Source: MED-G105 sp039814575
GTDB lineage: Bacteria; Pseudomonadota; Alphaproteobacteria; Caulobacterales; Parvularculaceae
Reading direction: 5' to 3'
Length of the DNA: 64,000 nt
NCBI GenBank assembly: GCA_039814575.1
Contig: JBCCAY010000005.1
Location: 175,880 to 239,879, forward strand
In this document: in pieces, positions 43,074 through 53,043 of the stretch
Position numbering within the stretch: position 1 is the first letter of the stretch
Layout of the letters: each line of letters begins with the position of its first letter
Position numbers and translations under genes: made by a program
The notes under the pieces: model-generated
Told to the model about the DNA's origin: nothing
Database searches by the model: none
Seen by the model: the letters and a program-made list of their open reading frames with translations, nothing else

Positions 43074-44742
43074 TCAAACTTTATGCACGAGTACACGGAC
43101 AATCGGGCGCTTGCCCCAAAGCTCCATCATGCGATTGCGCACGCCGCGCATGAGCGCCGTGCCGACGGCCTCGTCATCCCGCCGACGTCCGCCGGAGAGG
43201 AGGTAAAACGCATCTTCCGCCGCTTCAGCGAGCTGTGGCTCGATAAGCTCGCCGTCGACCGTCTCTTTCGGTGCGCCGAACGTCTCAACCATCGGCGTCG
43301 ACGCTAATTCGCCGTCAGATTCGATCACCGCCGACACCAAGACAATGCCAGCGAAGCCGAGTTTTTTCCGCTCGCTGAGGGGCGAAGCGCCCATTGGCAA
43401 AAGGTTGCGTCCATCGAGCATCAATCGGCCTTCGGGGACTTCGTCGATGACCTCCGCCTCCCCCGGCGCGAGGCGGATCAAATCGCCATTGCGCGGCGCG
43501 AGGGCGTCTTTCACGCCAAGCTCAAGCGCGAACTCGGCATGACGCTCTAAGTGTCGCGCTTCACCATGCACAGGAATGGACAAAGCCGGCTTCGCCCAGT
43601 CGTACATTTGCTTCAGCTCGTCTTGGTTCGGGTGCCCTGAGACATGGATAAACGCGTCTTTCTCTGAGATGAGCGTAACGCCAAGATCAACGAGCGCGTT
43701 CTGCATGTCGAAGATCTCACGCTCATTGCCCGGAATAACCTTTGACGAGAAGATGACGGTGTCCCCTTCCCCAAGCTTAACGTCCTGATGCTCGTCGCGG
43801 GCGATGCGCGAGAGCGCCGCGCGCCGCTCCCCCTGACTGCCCGTGCACAAGAAAAGCACATGCTCGCGCGGAATATAGGCCGCTTCTTTGGGGTCGATGA
43901 AGGTGAGCCCATCGGGCAACAAACCGACATCGCGGGCGACGTCGGTTATGCGCAACATTGACCGCCCGAGAAGACATACCGACCGATCCGCCGCGCGCGG
44001 CTTCGCAAATGGAAACGACGCGGGAGAAATTCGAGGCGAAGGTGGTGACGGCGACGCGCCCCTTCTGCTCAGCGATGAGCGATGTCAGCGTGTCTTTCAC
44101 GTGGCTCTCAGAGCCCGACTCTCCCGGCGAGAAGACATTTGTGGAATCGCAGACCATCGCGGCGATGCCCTCTTCGGCGAAGCTTTTAATCGCCGCCGCA
44201 TCGGTTGTCGGGCCTATTGTCGGCGCCGGATCAATCTTCCAATCGCCCGTATGCAGAATATTTCCAAGAGACGTGCGGATGGCGACGCCGTTCGGCTCCG
44301 GGATGGAATGGGTGAGCGTTAGATATTCGAGGTTAAACGGCCCGAGGTCGAACCGCGCCCCCAAATCGATGACGCGAAGGTCGACATCGACGCCCGCCTC
44401 TAAAAGCTTTCCTTCAACAAGTTTCGCGGTGAACGGGGTTGCATAAAGCGGGCATTGCAGCTCCGGCGCTAAAAGCGCCGTCGCGCCGATATGGTCTTCA
44501 TGGCCATGGGTTAAGAGCAATCCCAGAAGATTCTCCCGCTCCTCTAGGATGTAAGAGGGGTCGGGACATATCAGATCGATGCCCGGCGTCGCCAAGTCGC
44601 CGAACATGACGCCGCAATCGATCATGATCCACTGCCGGTCGCGGCGCGGACCGAACCCGTAAAGGTTCATATTCATGCCGATCTCGCCGGACCCGCCGAG
44701 CGGTAGAAATACGAGTTCGTCTTTCGCTGACGTTTTCGCCAT
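43074..44742 (-). pseudogene. rnj: Ribonuclease J, broken by a one-base frameshift
   Basis: Two overlapping frames together make one RNase J of about 555 residues. The N-terminal frame (from ATG 44742) carries the metallo-beta-lactamase motif LTHGHEDHIGATALL and the beta-CASP opening part through FSRVVSICEAARGG. It then leaves homology. The second frame supplies RSVCLLGRSMLRITDVARDVGLL and on to the C-terminus, with HGEARHLERH and GHPNQDELKQMY. Dropping one G from the GG near 43988-43990 gives AARGDRSVCLLGRSM, a typical family sequence. RNase J is a 5'-3' exonuclease and endonuclease in RNA decay and is usually required in alphaproteobacteria, so a sequencing error is plausible. The gene is followed by DUF1467. 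Confidence 0.85.
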
Positions 44743-44842
44743 TAAGTGTACTTAGTCTCCGTCAGCGGCCCGTCTTTTTCGGACCTTAAGGGGTGAAAAT
44801 CTGAACGTCTGGGGTGAGCGCCAGGGACAAATGGCGTCGATC

Positions 44843-45634
44843 TTAGCCTTCGCAAAGTCCGCTCGTCGTTGCGCGCCGATAAACTTCCAACAAGCCGCGA
44901 ATGGTTAAGTCCGTATCAAAATGATCGATTTTCTCAGTGGCGCCTTCAAAGAGGCTGGCGACGCCGCCCGTCGCCACTACAGTCAATTTCTCCGGGTACT
45001 CCGCTTTTATCCGGTCGACGACGCCCTCGATAAGGCCGATATAGCCCCAAAAGACGCCGGACTTCATCGCCCCAACCGTATCGACGCCGATCACCCGATC
45101 CGGTCTCTCAATCGCCACCCGCGGCAATTGCGCGGCCGCATCGTGTAGCGCTTGCATGGAGAGATTGATGCCCGGAGAAATAACCCCGCCCTCAAAGCCG
45201 CCATCGGCGCCAACCATGTCGAAATTCGTCGCCGTGCCAGAATCAACGATCACCAAAGGCCCGCCATATTTCGAGAAGCCGCCAACCGCGTTGACGAGGC
45301 GATCAGCGCCCGCTTCTGAAGGCTTCGGAATGCGCACCGGCACGCCGGGAATGGTGTCGGCCGTCACCACGAACGGCTCTTTATTGAAATAGCGCCGGGA
45401 GAGATTGCGCAAATGAAACAGCGACTGGGGCACCACATTGGAAATGATGCAGTCCGTCACATCGTCAAGAGCGAGCCCCGAAAGATGTAAAAGCTGAGAA
45501 AGCCAGACGGCGTATTCGTCGGCCGTGCGCGTCGTCGACGTCGACGTGCGCCATTTGGCGACGGGTTTCAGGCCGTCGAGATCGATCAGCGCGATCGCTG
45601 AATTGGTGTTGCCGACATCAATCGCAAGCAGCAT
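44843..45634 (-). CDS. coaX: Type III pantothenate kinase
   Basis: A 263-residue protein with the type III pantothenate kinase features: LAIDVGNTNSAIALID near the N-terminus (phosphate motif), YAVWLSQLL, GADRLVNAVGGFSKYGGPLVIVDSGTATNFD (ASKHA-fold ATP site) and GGVISPGINLSMQALHDAAAQLP. It phosphorylates pantothenate in the first step to coenzyme A. Start ATG 45634 (MLLAID) is preferred to 45670, since it matches the family N-terminus. It sits after birA and before RNase J on the same strand, the usual order in alphaproteobacteria. Confidence 0.95.
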   Translation of the reverse strand: MLLAIDVGNTNSAIALIDLDGLKPVAKWRTSTSTTRTADEYAVWLSQLLHLSGLALDDVTDCIISNVVPQSLFHLRNLSRRYFNKEPFVVTADTIPGVPVRIPKPSEAGADRLVNAVGGFSKYGGPLVIVDSGTATNFDMVGADGGFEGGVISPGINLSMQALHDAAAQLPRVAIERPDRVIGVDTVGAMKSGVFWGYIGLIEGVVDRIKAEYPEKLTVVATGGVASLFEGATEKIDHFDTDLTIRGLLEVYRRATTSGLCEG

Positions 45635-45757
45635 GGGCTTTCTTCGAACTCCTGCACCGCCAATCCGCATGGCTTAGTGTACAAAGCTGCGGTCTACGGC
45701 TTAACGACCGATAAACGCCCCGTCGCGGCGCAATCGGTTCGCCTTCATAGCAGGTTT

Positions 45758-46612
45758 TTATTGCTTGTGGGCGCGAACGGCCGTCGCAGGGATGCATTCG
45801 TCCACGGGCACATTCTCAAAATAGAGCGACCCCGCTGAGTAAGACTGAACGCCGTCGTCCGTTTCCAAGACGAGCGCGCCGGTTTCATCGAGCCCGGCGA
45901 AGACCCCGCCAATCGTCGCGCGCCCCTTCGCGCTCACCCCAGCATCTTTCGAGGCAGTTGCGCCGGCGGGCTCAAAACACACCCGCTCACCGAGACCAAA
46001 CGCTGACGTTAACCAAGCCGATCGTACAGGATCAAAGCCATGCTCGGCCCAGATGCTGCGCCAGACGCCGAACGCCTCATCGAACTCCGCCAATACCGCT
46101 TGTGGCGCCGGCGTCTTCCCGCCATCGGCCATCGCGTCAGCGAGCCGCGCTGTCTGCCGCCCTTCCGGGGACGGCGCATTGGCGAGATTGACCCCGAGGC
46201 CTAGGCACACAACAAACCCTGACGGCGTTTCTTTGAGTTCCAGCAAAAGGCCGGAGATCTTCCGCCCGCCTAAAAATACATCGTTCGGCCATTTCAACGC
46301 TACTGGCGCGCCAGGCGCGAAGCGCTCAAGAACAGCGTGCAGCGCGACAGCCGCGACAAACGACAGCTGAGCAAGAACGCCCGTATCGCCGCCGCTTTGA
46401 ACGCCCGAAGGGAAGATGAACGTCGCCGCCAAATCGCCCGGCGCATGGGTCCAGGGCGCGCCACGCCGGCCATAGCCGGCGGTTTGCTCAAGGGCGGAAA
46501 TCCATAACGGACCGGTTTCCCCGTCCGCGATGCGGCGGGCGGCTTCGGCGCTTGTTGAGTCAATACGGGTTAAGCTCTCAAGGCGCGCGCCGGATTTTAA
46601 ATGAACCGCCAC
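45758..46612 (-). CDS. birA: Biotin-[acetyl-CoA carboxylase] ligase
   Basis: A 284-residue protein with the BirA/BPL catalytic domain only: ISALEQTAGYGRRGAPWTHAPGDLAATFIFPSG (the GRGRxxW-like motif is QTAGYGRRGAPW), ALKWPNDVFLGGRKISGLLLEL and a C-terminal SH3-like domain. It transfers biotin to carboxylase carrier proteins. An N-terminal DNA-binding helix-turn-helix is absent, so it is a non-repressor form. The start is GTG 46612, with GGGAGG upstream. It follows nuoN by 15 bases, so it is probably part of the nuo transcription unit. Confidence 0.95.
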   Translation of the reverse strand: MAVHLKSGARLESLTRIDSTSAEAARRIADGETGPLWISALEQTAGYGRRGAPWTHAPGDLAATFIFPSGVQSGGDTGVLAQLSFVAAVALHAVLERFAPGAPVALKWPNDVFLGGRKISGLLLELKETPSGFVVCLGLGVNLANAPSPEGRQTARLADAMADGGKTPAPQAVLAEFDEAFGVWRSIWAEHGFDPVRSAWLTSAFGLGERVCFEPAGATASKDAGVSAKGRATIGGVFAGLDETGALVLETDDGVQSYSAGSLYFENVPVDECIPATAVRAHKQ

Positions 46613-46627
46613 TGCCTAATGCCTCCC

Positions 46628-48064
46628 TCAGAAGAGCGCCGCAGCGGCCTTACCCGCGGCCGTCTGCAAGGGGGCGATCAACAGAAGCAACGCCGGAAAC
46701 ATCAAAAACGCTGACGCCGCAGCGGTCAGCCCCAAGCGGCCGCCCGGTTCTCGCTCGAACGCCGGCGCCGGGTCGGAGAACCACATGATCCAAATAACCC
46801 GCAGATAATAAAACGCCGCGACCGCGCTCATCAGAACGCCGACAATCGCAAGCCACACCATGCCGGCTTCAACGGCCGCGCCAAATACGAAGAGCTTACC
46901 AAAAAACCCGCCCGTCGGGGGAACGCCCGCCAGTGAGAAGAAGAGCACCGTAATAATCAGCGCAAGGCCGGTGTCGGTTTCCTTCAAGCCTGCAAGGTCG
47001 GCGATATTCTCCGTTAAGCCGCCGCGGCGACGCATGAGCAAAATGCAGGCGAAAACGCCAATCGTCATCGCCACATAAATCGCCATATAAATAAGAACGC
47101 CGCTAATGCCGTCGATCGTGCCCGCCGCAAGGCCGACAAGGGCGAAGCCCATATGTCCGATGGAAGAGTAAGCCATCAGGCGTTTGATATTGGTTTGAGC
47201 GATCGCGGAGAACGAGCCGACGGCCATGGAGGCGACGGCGATCATCGCGATGACAGGCCGCCAATCGGCGACGATTTCCGGGAACGGTCCAATCAGCGCC
47301 CGCGCCAACAGCGCCATCGCCGCGAATTTCGGCGCGGCGGCGAAAAACGCCGTCACCGGGGTCGGCGCGCCCTCATAGACATCCGGCGTCCACATATGAA
47401 ACGGCGCGGCGGAGACTTTGAACGCCAGCCCAGAAATTAAGAAGACAAGGCCGACAACGAGCCCAGGCCCTGCGCCCTCGGATAAAACGCCGGCGATGGC
47501 GTCGAACGATGTAGAGCCGGTAAAGCCGTAGATGAGCGACGCGCCATAGAGCAACAATCCGGACGATAACGCGCCGAGCACGAAGTATTTAAGGCCTGCT
47601 TCTGTTGAGCGGCGACTGTCCCGGTTAAACGCAGCGAGGATGTAGAGCGCCAAGCTCTGGGTCTCGACGCCCATATAAAGCGCGATGAGGTCATTCGCCG
47701 AAACCATCAGCGCCATGCCGAACGACGCTAAGACAATGAGGACGGAATATTCGAAGCGCGCGAGACAATCGCCGCCAAGATAACGATCCGACAGGATGAT
47801 CGCGAACGCCGCGGCGGCGAAAATCGTGATCTTCGAAAAGCTTGAGAACGCGTCGAGGCGGAAAGCTCCGCCAAAAAGCTCCGATTCCGCGCCGCCGCCG
47901 GCCGCGACCATCATCAACGCGAAAACCAAAAGCGCGATCGAGATGAGCGAAATCAGTCCCGCGGATTTATCGCCTTGAAAGACGCCGAAGATAAGCAACG
48001 CCATGGCGCCGAGCGCGAGGAAAAGCTCCGGTAGGATGAGCGTCAGGACATCAATAAGGCCCAT
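46628..48064 (-). CDS. nuoN: NADH-quinone oxidoreductase subunit N
   Basis: A 478-residue Mrp-antiporter-like membrane subunit of complex I, with about 14 helices. Conserved stretches include FEYSVLIVLASFGMALMVSANDLIALYMGVETQSLALYILAAF, FKVSAAPFHMWTPDVYEGAPTPVTAFFA (with conserved Lys/His) and IKRLMAYSSIGHMGFALVG. It takes part in proton pumping within the membrane arm. The start codon overlaps the nuoM stop by one base (TAATG), which indicates translational coupling. Confidence 0.97.
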   Translation of the reverse strand: MGLIDVLTLILPELFLALGAMALLIFGVFQGDKSAGLISLISIALLVFALMMVAAGGGAESELFGGAFRLDAFSSFSKITIFAAAAFAIILSDRYLGGDCLARFEYSVLIVLASFGMALMVSANDLIALYMGVETQSLALYILAAFNRDSRRSTEAGLKYFVLGALSSGLLLYGASLIYGFTGSTSFDAIAGVLSEGAGPGLVVGLVFLISGLAFKVSAAPFHMWTPDVYEGAPTPVTAFFAAAPKFAAMALLARALIGPFPEIVADWRPVIAMIAVASMAVGSFSAIAQTNIKRLMAYSSIGHMGFALVGLAAGTIDGISGVLIYMAIYVAMTIGVFACILLMRRRGGLTENIADLAGLKETDTGLALIITVLFFSLAGVPPTGGFFGKLFVFGAAVEAGMVWLAIVGVLMSAVAAFYYLRVIWIMWFSDPAPAFEREPGGRLGLTAAASAFLMFPALLLLIAPLQTAAGKAAAALF

Positions 48065-49704
48065 TAGTGGTCCCCTCCCGTGGCGCCCGCCTCAGCAGCC
48101 GACGCGGCCTCCAGCACAGCGGCGGGATCAGCGCCGCCAGCAAGCAAAGAGGCGTCAAAGGTATTCATGAGTATGTCGACGGACGGCGCGAACACCGAAA
48201 GGGCCGGATGCGGATAAACGCCGAGGTAGAGCGCGAAGGCCATCAACACAGTCAGCATGATCAATTCGCGGTTGTTCACGTCTTCAATCGCCATCAGCGA
48301 ATCTTTCTCAAGCTTGCCGTACATCACCTTACGGAAAAGCCTAAGCGCGTAAGCGGCCGATAAAATGACGCCGAAGGCGGCGAAGAACGCCACCCACGGG
48401 TTCACTTTGAACGCGCCGGCCATGGTCAGAAACTCGCCGATGAACCCGGAAACGCCGGGCAGCCCCACATTGCCCATGGTGAAGAAGAGGAACAGGAACG
48501 CGTAAAACGGCATACGGTGAACGAGCCCGCCATAGGCGGCGATTTCGCGCGTATGCATGCGGTCGTAAACCACGCCGACGCACAAAAAGAGCGCGCCGGA
48601 GATAAAGCCGTGGGACACCATCTGGAAGAGCGCGCCTTCAATGCCCTGCTTGGTGCCGGTGAAGATGCCCATGGTCACAAAGCCCATATGGGCGACGGAC
48701 GAATAAGCGATGAGCTTCTTCATATCCTCCTGGGCGAGCGCCACGAGGGACGTGTAGATGATGGCGACAATCGACAGCGCGTAGACAAACGGCGCGAAGT
48801 CGGCGCTCGCCTCGGGGAACATCGGCAGCGAGAAGCGTAAAAAGCCGTAGCCGCCCATTTTCAGCAGGATGGCCGCAAGGATCACCGAGCCCGCCGTCGG
48901 CGCCTGCACGTGGGCGTCCGGCAGCCAGGTGTGCACCGGCCACATGGGCATTTTCACCGCGAACGACGCGAAGAAGGCGAGCCAGAGCCACGTCTGCGCA
49001 CTTTCGGGGAAGCGCGTCGCCTGTAGCGTCGGAACGTCGGTCGTGCCGGTCTGTCCGTACATCCACAAAATGGCGACAAGCATCAAGACCGAACCGATAA
49101 AGGTGTAGAGGAAGAACTTAATCGCGGCGTAGACCCGGCTGTCCATGACATAGCCGGCGAACTCTTTTTTGCCCGTGGAGCCCCACACGCCGATGATCAA
49201 GAACATCGGGATGAGGCTGCCCTCGAAGAACAGATAGAAGACAACGAGATCAAGCGCGCAGAAGACGCCGATCACAAGCGTCTCCATCACCAGGAAGGCG
49301 ATCATGTAATCGCCGACGCGCTTATTGATCGAGGTCCAAGAGGCCCAAATGCAAATCGGGAAGAAAAACGTCGTCAGCAGAACAAACAAAACCGAGACGC
49401 CGTCGACGCCCATTTTATAGTTCACGCCGGAGCCAAGCCACGCCATCTCCTCGACCAGCTGATAGCCGCCGTTCGAGGGGTCGTAATAGGCCAAATAAAC
49501 AAAGATCGAGACGAAGAAGACCGCGACCGTCGTAAAGAGCGCAATGCGCCGCGCGGTTTGGTCGACAAGCGCCTGCTCAGACGCTGCAACGCCGCCGCGA
49601 TCGTCTTTCTTCGCCCAAGCGCGGCTTAAGCCGATAAAGACGGCGCCGGCGAGCGGCAGGAACGTCAACAGGCTCAGCCAGGGAATGAAAAGCGGCTCGT
49701 TCAT
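48064..49704 (-). CDS. nuoM: NADH-quinone oxidoreductase subunit M
   Basis: A 546-residue Mrp-antiporter-like subunit of complex I. Diagnostic parts are VDGVSVLFVLLTTFFFPICIWASW, FFEGSLIPMFLIIGVWG, FASFAVKMPMWPVHTWLPDAHVQAPTAGSVILAAILLKMGGYG and EDMKKLIAYSSVAHMGFVTMGIFTG. It belongs to the proton-pumping membrane arm. Its start overlaps nuoL by four bases (ATGA). The C-terminus is Ala/Gly-rich beyond the last helix. Confidence 0.97.
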   Translation of the reverse strand: MNEPLFIPWLSLLTFLPLAGAVFIGLSRAWAKKDDRGGVAASEQALVDQTARRIALFTTVAVFFVSIFVYLAYYDPSNGGYQLVEEMAWLGSGVNYKMGVDGVSVLFVLLTTFFFPICIWASWTSINKRVGDYMIAFLVMETLVIGVFCALDLVVFYLFFEGSLIPMFLIIGVWGSTGKKEFAGYVMDSRVYAAIKFFLYTFIGSVLMLVAILWMYGQTGTTDVPTLQATRFPESAQTWLWLAFFASFAVKMPMWPVHTWLPDAHVQAPTAGSVILAAILLKMGGYGFLRFSLPMFPEASADFAPFVYALSIVAIIYTSLVALAQEDMKKLIAYSSVAHMGFVTMGIFTGTKQGIEGALFQMVSHGFISGALFLCVGVVYDRMHTREIAAYGGLVHRMPFYAFLFLFFTMGNVGLPGVSGFIGEFLTMAGAFKVNPWVAFFAAFGVILSAAYALRLFRKVMYGKLEKDSLMAIEDVNNRELIMLTVLMAFALYLGVYPHPALSVFAPSVDILMNTFDASLLAGGADPAAVLEAASAAEAGATGGDH

Positions 49705-51887
49705 TGGCCGCCTCCCGTCCGCATCAGGACATAGGTCATCAAGACGGCGACCCCGATCAGCATCGCGAAGGCGTAGTGATACATATAGCCCGACTGGATT
49801 TTAACGAGGCGCTTGGCGCTCGCCGCCACGGTCGAGGCGACGCCGTCCGGCCCAAGCCCGTCAATGACGCGCCCGTCGCCCTGCTTCCAAAGGAACTTGC
49901 CGACGGCGAGCGCCGGCTTGACGATAATCGCGTCATAGATCTCGTCGAAATACCATTTGTTCTTGAGAAACGCGTAGATCATGCCGCCCTCACGTAAGAG
50001 ACCAGGCCGCAATGGATCAGAAGAGAGATAGTGCTTCGCCGCCGCCAACGTGCCGGTCAGCATGGCGAGGAACGGCGCCCATAGAACCCAATTGGGCACA
50101 TGGTGGTGCCCGCCGTGATCATGCGCGCCATGGTCATCTGCGGCATGTTCTTTGGCGTCACGATGCCCATCATCAGCATGGGCTTTATCGCCATGATCGT
50201 CTGCCGCGTGGCTGTCGCCCGCATGGTCGTCGCTCGTATGGTCATCACTATGAGACTCATCACCATGGGATGCTTCTGCGTGAGACGCTTCTCCGTGCGC
50301 GGCGTAAATCGCGCCGTTCCAGAAGGCCTCTTGGTTGCCGCCGACAAATTGCGGGTAGAACGCCATGCCCGCCACAAGCGCGCCGAGCGCCAACGGCGCC
50401 AGCGGCGCAAGCATCGTCGAAGGCACTTCATGGGGGTGTTTGCGCACATGTTCCGGCGCGCGGCTCGGCCCCCAGAAGGTTAGGAAGATCAACCGCCACG
50501 AATAGAACGCGGTGAACACCGCCGCGACGAGCCCCAATGCAAAGGCCATATAGCCGAACGCCCTGCCCGCTTCGCCGGCGAGATAAGCGCTTTCCAAAAT
50601 CATGTCTTTGGAGACAAAGCCGGCTGTTCCGACCGGCGCACCGAAGAGCTTCAAGCCCGGCACGCCGACGCCGGTGATGGCGATGGTGCCGATCAGCATA
50701 AAGATGTGCGTCAGCGGCAAGAGCGAGCCGACGCCGCCCATTTTCTTGATATCCTGCTCATGGTGCATGCCGATTATGACAGCGCCGGAGCCGAGGAACA
50801 AAAGCGCTTTGAAGAAAGCGTGCGTGAACAGGTGGAACATCGCCGCGCCATAAGCGCCGACGCCCGCCGCGAAGAACATATAACCGAGCTGCGAGCACGT
50901 GGAGTAAGCGACGACCTTTTTGATGTCGTCCTGCAAGAGACCGACGGTCGCCGCGAAGAACGCCGTGATGGCGCCGACAAAGGTCACCATGGCGGCGGCG
51001 TCCGGCGCATTCTCGTAGATTGCGGAACAGCGGCACACCAAAAAGACGCCGGCGGTGACCATGGTCGCAGCGTGGATAAGCGCGGAGACCGGCGTAGGGC
51101 CTTCCATCGCGTCCGGGAGCCAAGTGTGCAGGAAGAACTGCGCCGACTTACCCATCGCACCGATGAACAAGAGAACGCCCATCACCGTCAGCGCGTGATA
51201 CTCGCCGCCGAAAATATTCAGCGTCAGATCCAAAATCGGCGTCGCCGATTGCGCCATGAACGGCGTCACCGCGGCATTGTTCACGATCGCCGAGAAGACG
51301 TCGTCAAAGCGCGCCGAGCCGAACACATAGAAGACGCAAAGAATGCCGAGCAAGAAACCGAAATCGCCGACGCGGTTGACGACGAAGGCTTTGATGGCGG
51401 CGTCATTCGCCGACTTCTTCTTGTACCAAAAACCGATCAGCAAATAGGAGGCGACGCCCACGCCTTCCCAGCCGAAGAAGAGCTGCAGGAAGTTATCCGC
51501 CGTCACCAGCATCAACATGGCGAAGGTGAAGAGCGAAAGATAAGCGAAAAAACGCGGCTGCTCGCCGTAATCCTTCATATAGCCCATGGAATAAACATGG
51601 ACGAGAAGCGACACCGAATTGACGACGACAAGCATGGTCGCGGACAGCGTGTCGAGGCGCACGGCCCAATCGGCGACGAAGTCACCGGACGTGATCCAGT
51701 TGAAGAGAATAATGGTCCGAGCGTGACCACCAAGCGCCACGTCAAAAAACAAGATCCACGAATAAATCGCAGCGAGGCCGACGAGCGAGGCGGTTAAAAC
51801 TTCCGACGCCTTCGCCCCGGCGACGCGCGAGACCGGCATGGACAACAGCGCCCCGAAGAGCGGCAAGAGAACAACGAATGGCTCCAT
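49701..51887 (-). CDS. nuoL: NADH-quinone oxidoreductase subunit L, with His/Asp-rich insert
   Basis: A 728-residue distal pump subunit of complex I. Typical elements are FGWEGVGVASYLLIGFW, VNRVGDFGFLLGI, FFLHTWLPDAMEGPTPVSALIHAATMVTAGVFLVCR, DIKKVVAYSTCSQLGYM and a C-terminal part ending in YKKKS-like helices. It is longer than the usual 610-690 residues. The extra length is a hydrophilic insert at about residues 531-596 (nt 50100-50297) with about 17 His and 15 Asp residues, ending in HHHVP. It sits between the antiporter core and the C-terminal lateral-helix region, and its role is unknown. The stop overlaps the nuoM start. Confidence 0.96.
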   Translation of the reverse strand: MEPFVVLLPLFGALLSMPVSRVAGAKASEVLTASLVGLAAIYSWILFFDVALGGHARTIILFNWITSGDFVADWAVRLDTLSATMLVVVNSVSLLVHVYSMGYMKDYGEQPRFFAYLSLFTFAMLMLVTADNFLQLFFGWEGVGVASYLLIGFWYKKKSANDAAIKAFVVNRVGDFGFLLGILCVFYVFGSARFDDVFSAIVNNAAVTPFMAQSATPILDLTLNIFGGEYHALTVMGVLLFIGAMGKSAQFFLHTWLPDAMEGPTPVSALIHAATMVTAGVFLVCRCSAIYENAPDAAAMVTFVGAITAFFAATVGLLQDDIKKVVAYSTCSQLGYMFFAAGVGAYGAAMFHLFTHAFFKALLFLGSGAVIIGMHHEQDIKKMGGVGSLLPLTHIFMLIGTIAITGVGVPGLKLFGAPVGTAGFVSKDMILESAYLAGEAGRAFGYMAFALGLVAAVFTAFYSWRLIFLTFWGPSRAPEHVRKHPHEVPSTMLAPLAPLALGALVAGMAFYPQFVGGNQEAFWNGAIYAAHGEASHAEASHGDESHSDDHTSDDHAGDSHAADDHGDKAHADDGHRDAKEHAADDHGAHDHGGHHHVPNWVLWAPFLAMLTGTLAAAKHYLSSDPLRPGLLREGGMIYAFLKNKWYFDEIYDAIIVKPALAVGKFLWKQGDGRVIDGLGPDGVASTVAASAKRLVKIQSGYMYHYAFAMLIGVAVLMTYVLMRTGGGQ

Positions 51888-51897
51888 GGGGCGGGTC

Positions 51898-52209
51898 TCA
51901 GTTCTTCATGAAATTGGCGTCTTCGACGGAGATGTCTCCGCGATTTCGGAAATAGGCGACGAGGATGGCGAGGCCGACGGCGGCTTCGGCTGCGGCGACG
52001 GTCAGCACCATGAACGCAAAGACTTGGCCCGTAAGGTCGCCGAGGAATTGCGAGAACGCGACGAAATTGATGTTCACCGACAGAAGCATCAATTCGATCG
52101 ACATCAGAATAACGATGACGTTTTTCCGATTGAGAAAGATGCCCGCCATGCCGACCGCGAAAAGGATCGCGCCGAGGGAGAGATAATGTCCTAGTCCGAT
52201 CTCAGCCAT
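51898..52209 (-). CDS. nuoK: NADH-quinone oxidoreductase subunit K
   Basis: A 103-residue three-helix membrane subunit: YLSLGAILFAVGMAGIFLNRKNVIVILMSIELMLLSVNINFVAFS, including the two conserved membrane glutamates (IELM in helix 2 and the Glu in EAAVGLAILVAYFR). It belongs to the membrane arm between NuoJ and NuoL. It ends ten bases before the nuoL start. Confidence 0.97.
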   Translation of the reverse strand: MAEIGLGHYLSLGAILFAVGMAGIFLNRKNVIVILMSIELMLLSVNINFVAFSQFLGDLTGQVFAFMVLTVAAAEAAVGLAILVAYFRNRGDISVEDANFMKN

Positions 52210-52253
52210 GCTGATTGTCGATCCTCAATTAGATTGCCCAACTAGATACCCAA

Positions 52254-52889
52254 TTAGATACCCTGCCCCGTCGGGACTTTCTTGATTTCCACCGCATCGG
52301 CGCGACGGCGCGCCACCTGATCGGCCGGGTCTTGCTTGCGAACGCCCTCGCGCGTGCGGAACGTCAAAACAATCGCGCCAACCATCGCCACCAACAGAAT
52401 GACGCCGGCGATTTGGAAGTAGTGGATGTAGTCGGTGTAAAGAACGAGGCCGAGCGCTTCGATATTGTTCGGCCCCGCAGGATCGCTCACCGTCTCGCCC
52501 GCCGTGGGGATCGGGTGCGCCCGCGCTAACTCTTCATCGCTCGGCAGCGCCCACGCGCCAAGCACCATGACAAGCTCCACGACGATCACCGCAGCAACCG
52601 CCCCGCCCACCGGCACATATTGCAGGAAACCCTGCTTCAGCTCGACGAAATCGACGTCGAGCATCATCACCACAAAGAGGAATAAGACCGCGACGGCGCC
52701 CACATAAACGACCACCAAGAGCATCGCGAGATACTCCGCGCCCATCAAAACAAAGAGGCCGGCGGCGCCGATGAAGGCGCTGATCAGGAACATCACCGAG
52801 AACACAGGGTTGCGCGCCGACACCACCATCACCGCCGACGCGACGACGACGAACGAGAAGACGTAAAACATGAAGGCGGCGAAGGTCAT
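52254..52889 (-). CDS. nuoJ: NADH-quinone oxidoreductase subunit J
   Basis: A 211-residue five-helix membrane subunit. The N-terminal helices (FYVFSFVVVASAVMVVSARNPVFSVMFLISAFIGAAGLFVLMGAEYLAMLLVVVYVGAVAVLFLFVVMML) contain the pi-bulge helix 3 sequence and the family-typical VGAVAVLFLF. It lies at the base of the membrane arm near the quinone site. The C-terminal loop RTREGVRKQDPADQVARRRADAVEIKKVPTGQGI, in part, is the usual polar tail. Confidence 0.96.
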   Translation of the reverse strand: MTFAAFMFYVFSFVVVASAVMVVSARNPVFSVMFLISAFIGAAGLFVLMGAEYLAMLLVVVYVGAVAVLFLFVVMMLDVDFVELKQGFLQYVPVGGAVAAVIVVELVMVLGAWALPSDEELARAHPIPTAGETVSDPAGPNNIEALGLVLYTDYIHYFQIAGVILLVAMVGAIVLTFRTREGVRKQDPADQVARRRADAVEIKKVPTGQGI

Positions 52890-53043
52890 GGGGCGTTAGC
52901 CTGTGCGTCGATCGGGCTCCGGAAAAAAGAACCCTCAAAAAGCCCTAAACGTCGGGCGTTGCGGCGGTTTGTAGACTGGTCCTTTTGCATTTGCAAAGCC
53001 GGACCGACCCACAAGAAACAAGTAAAACAAGGCGTTCGTCGCC

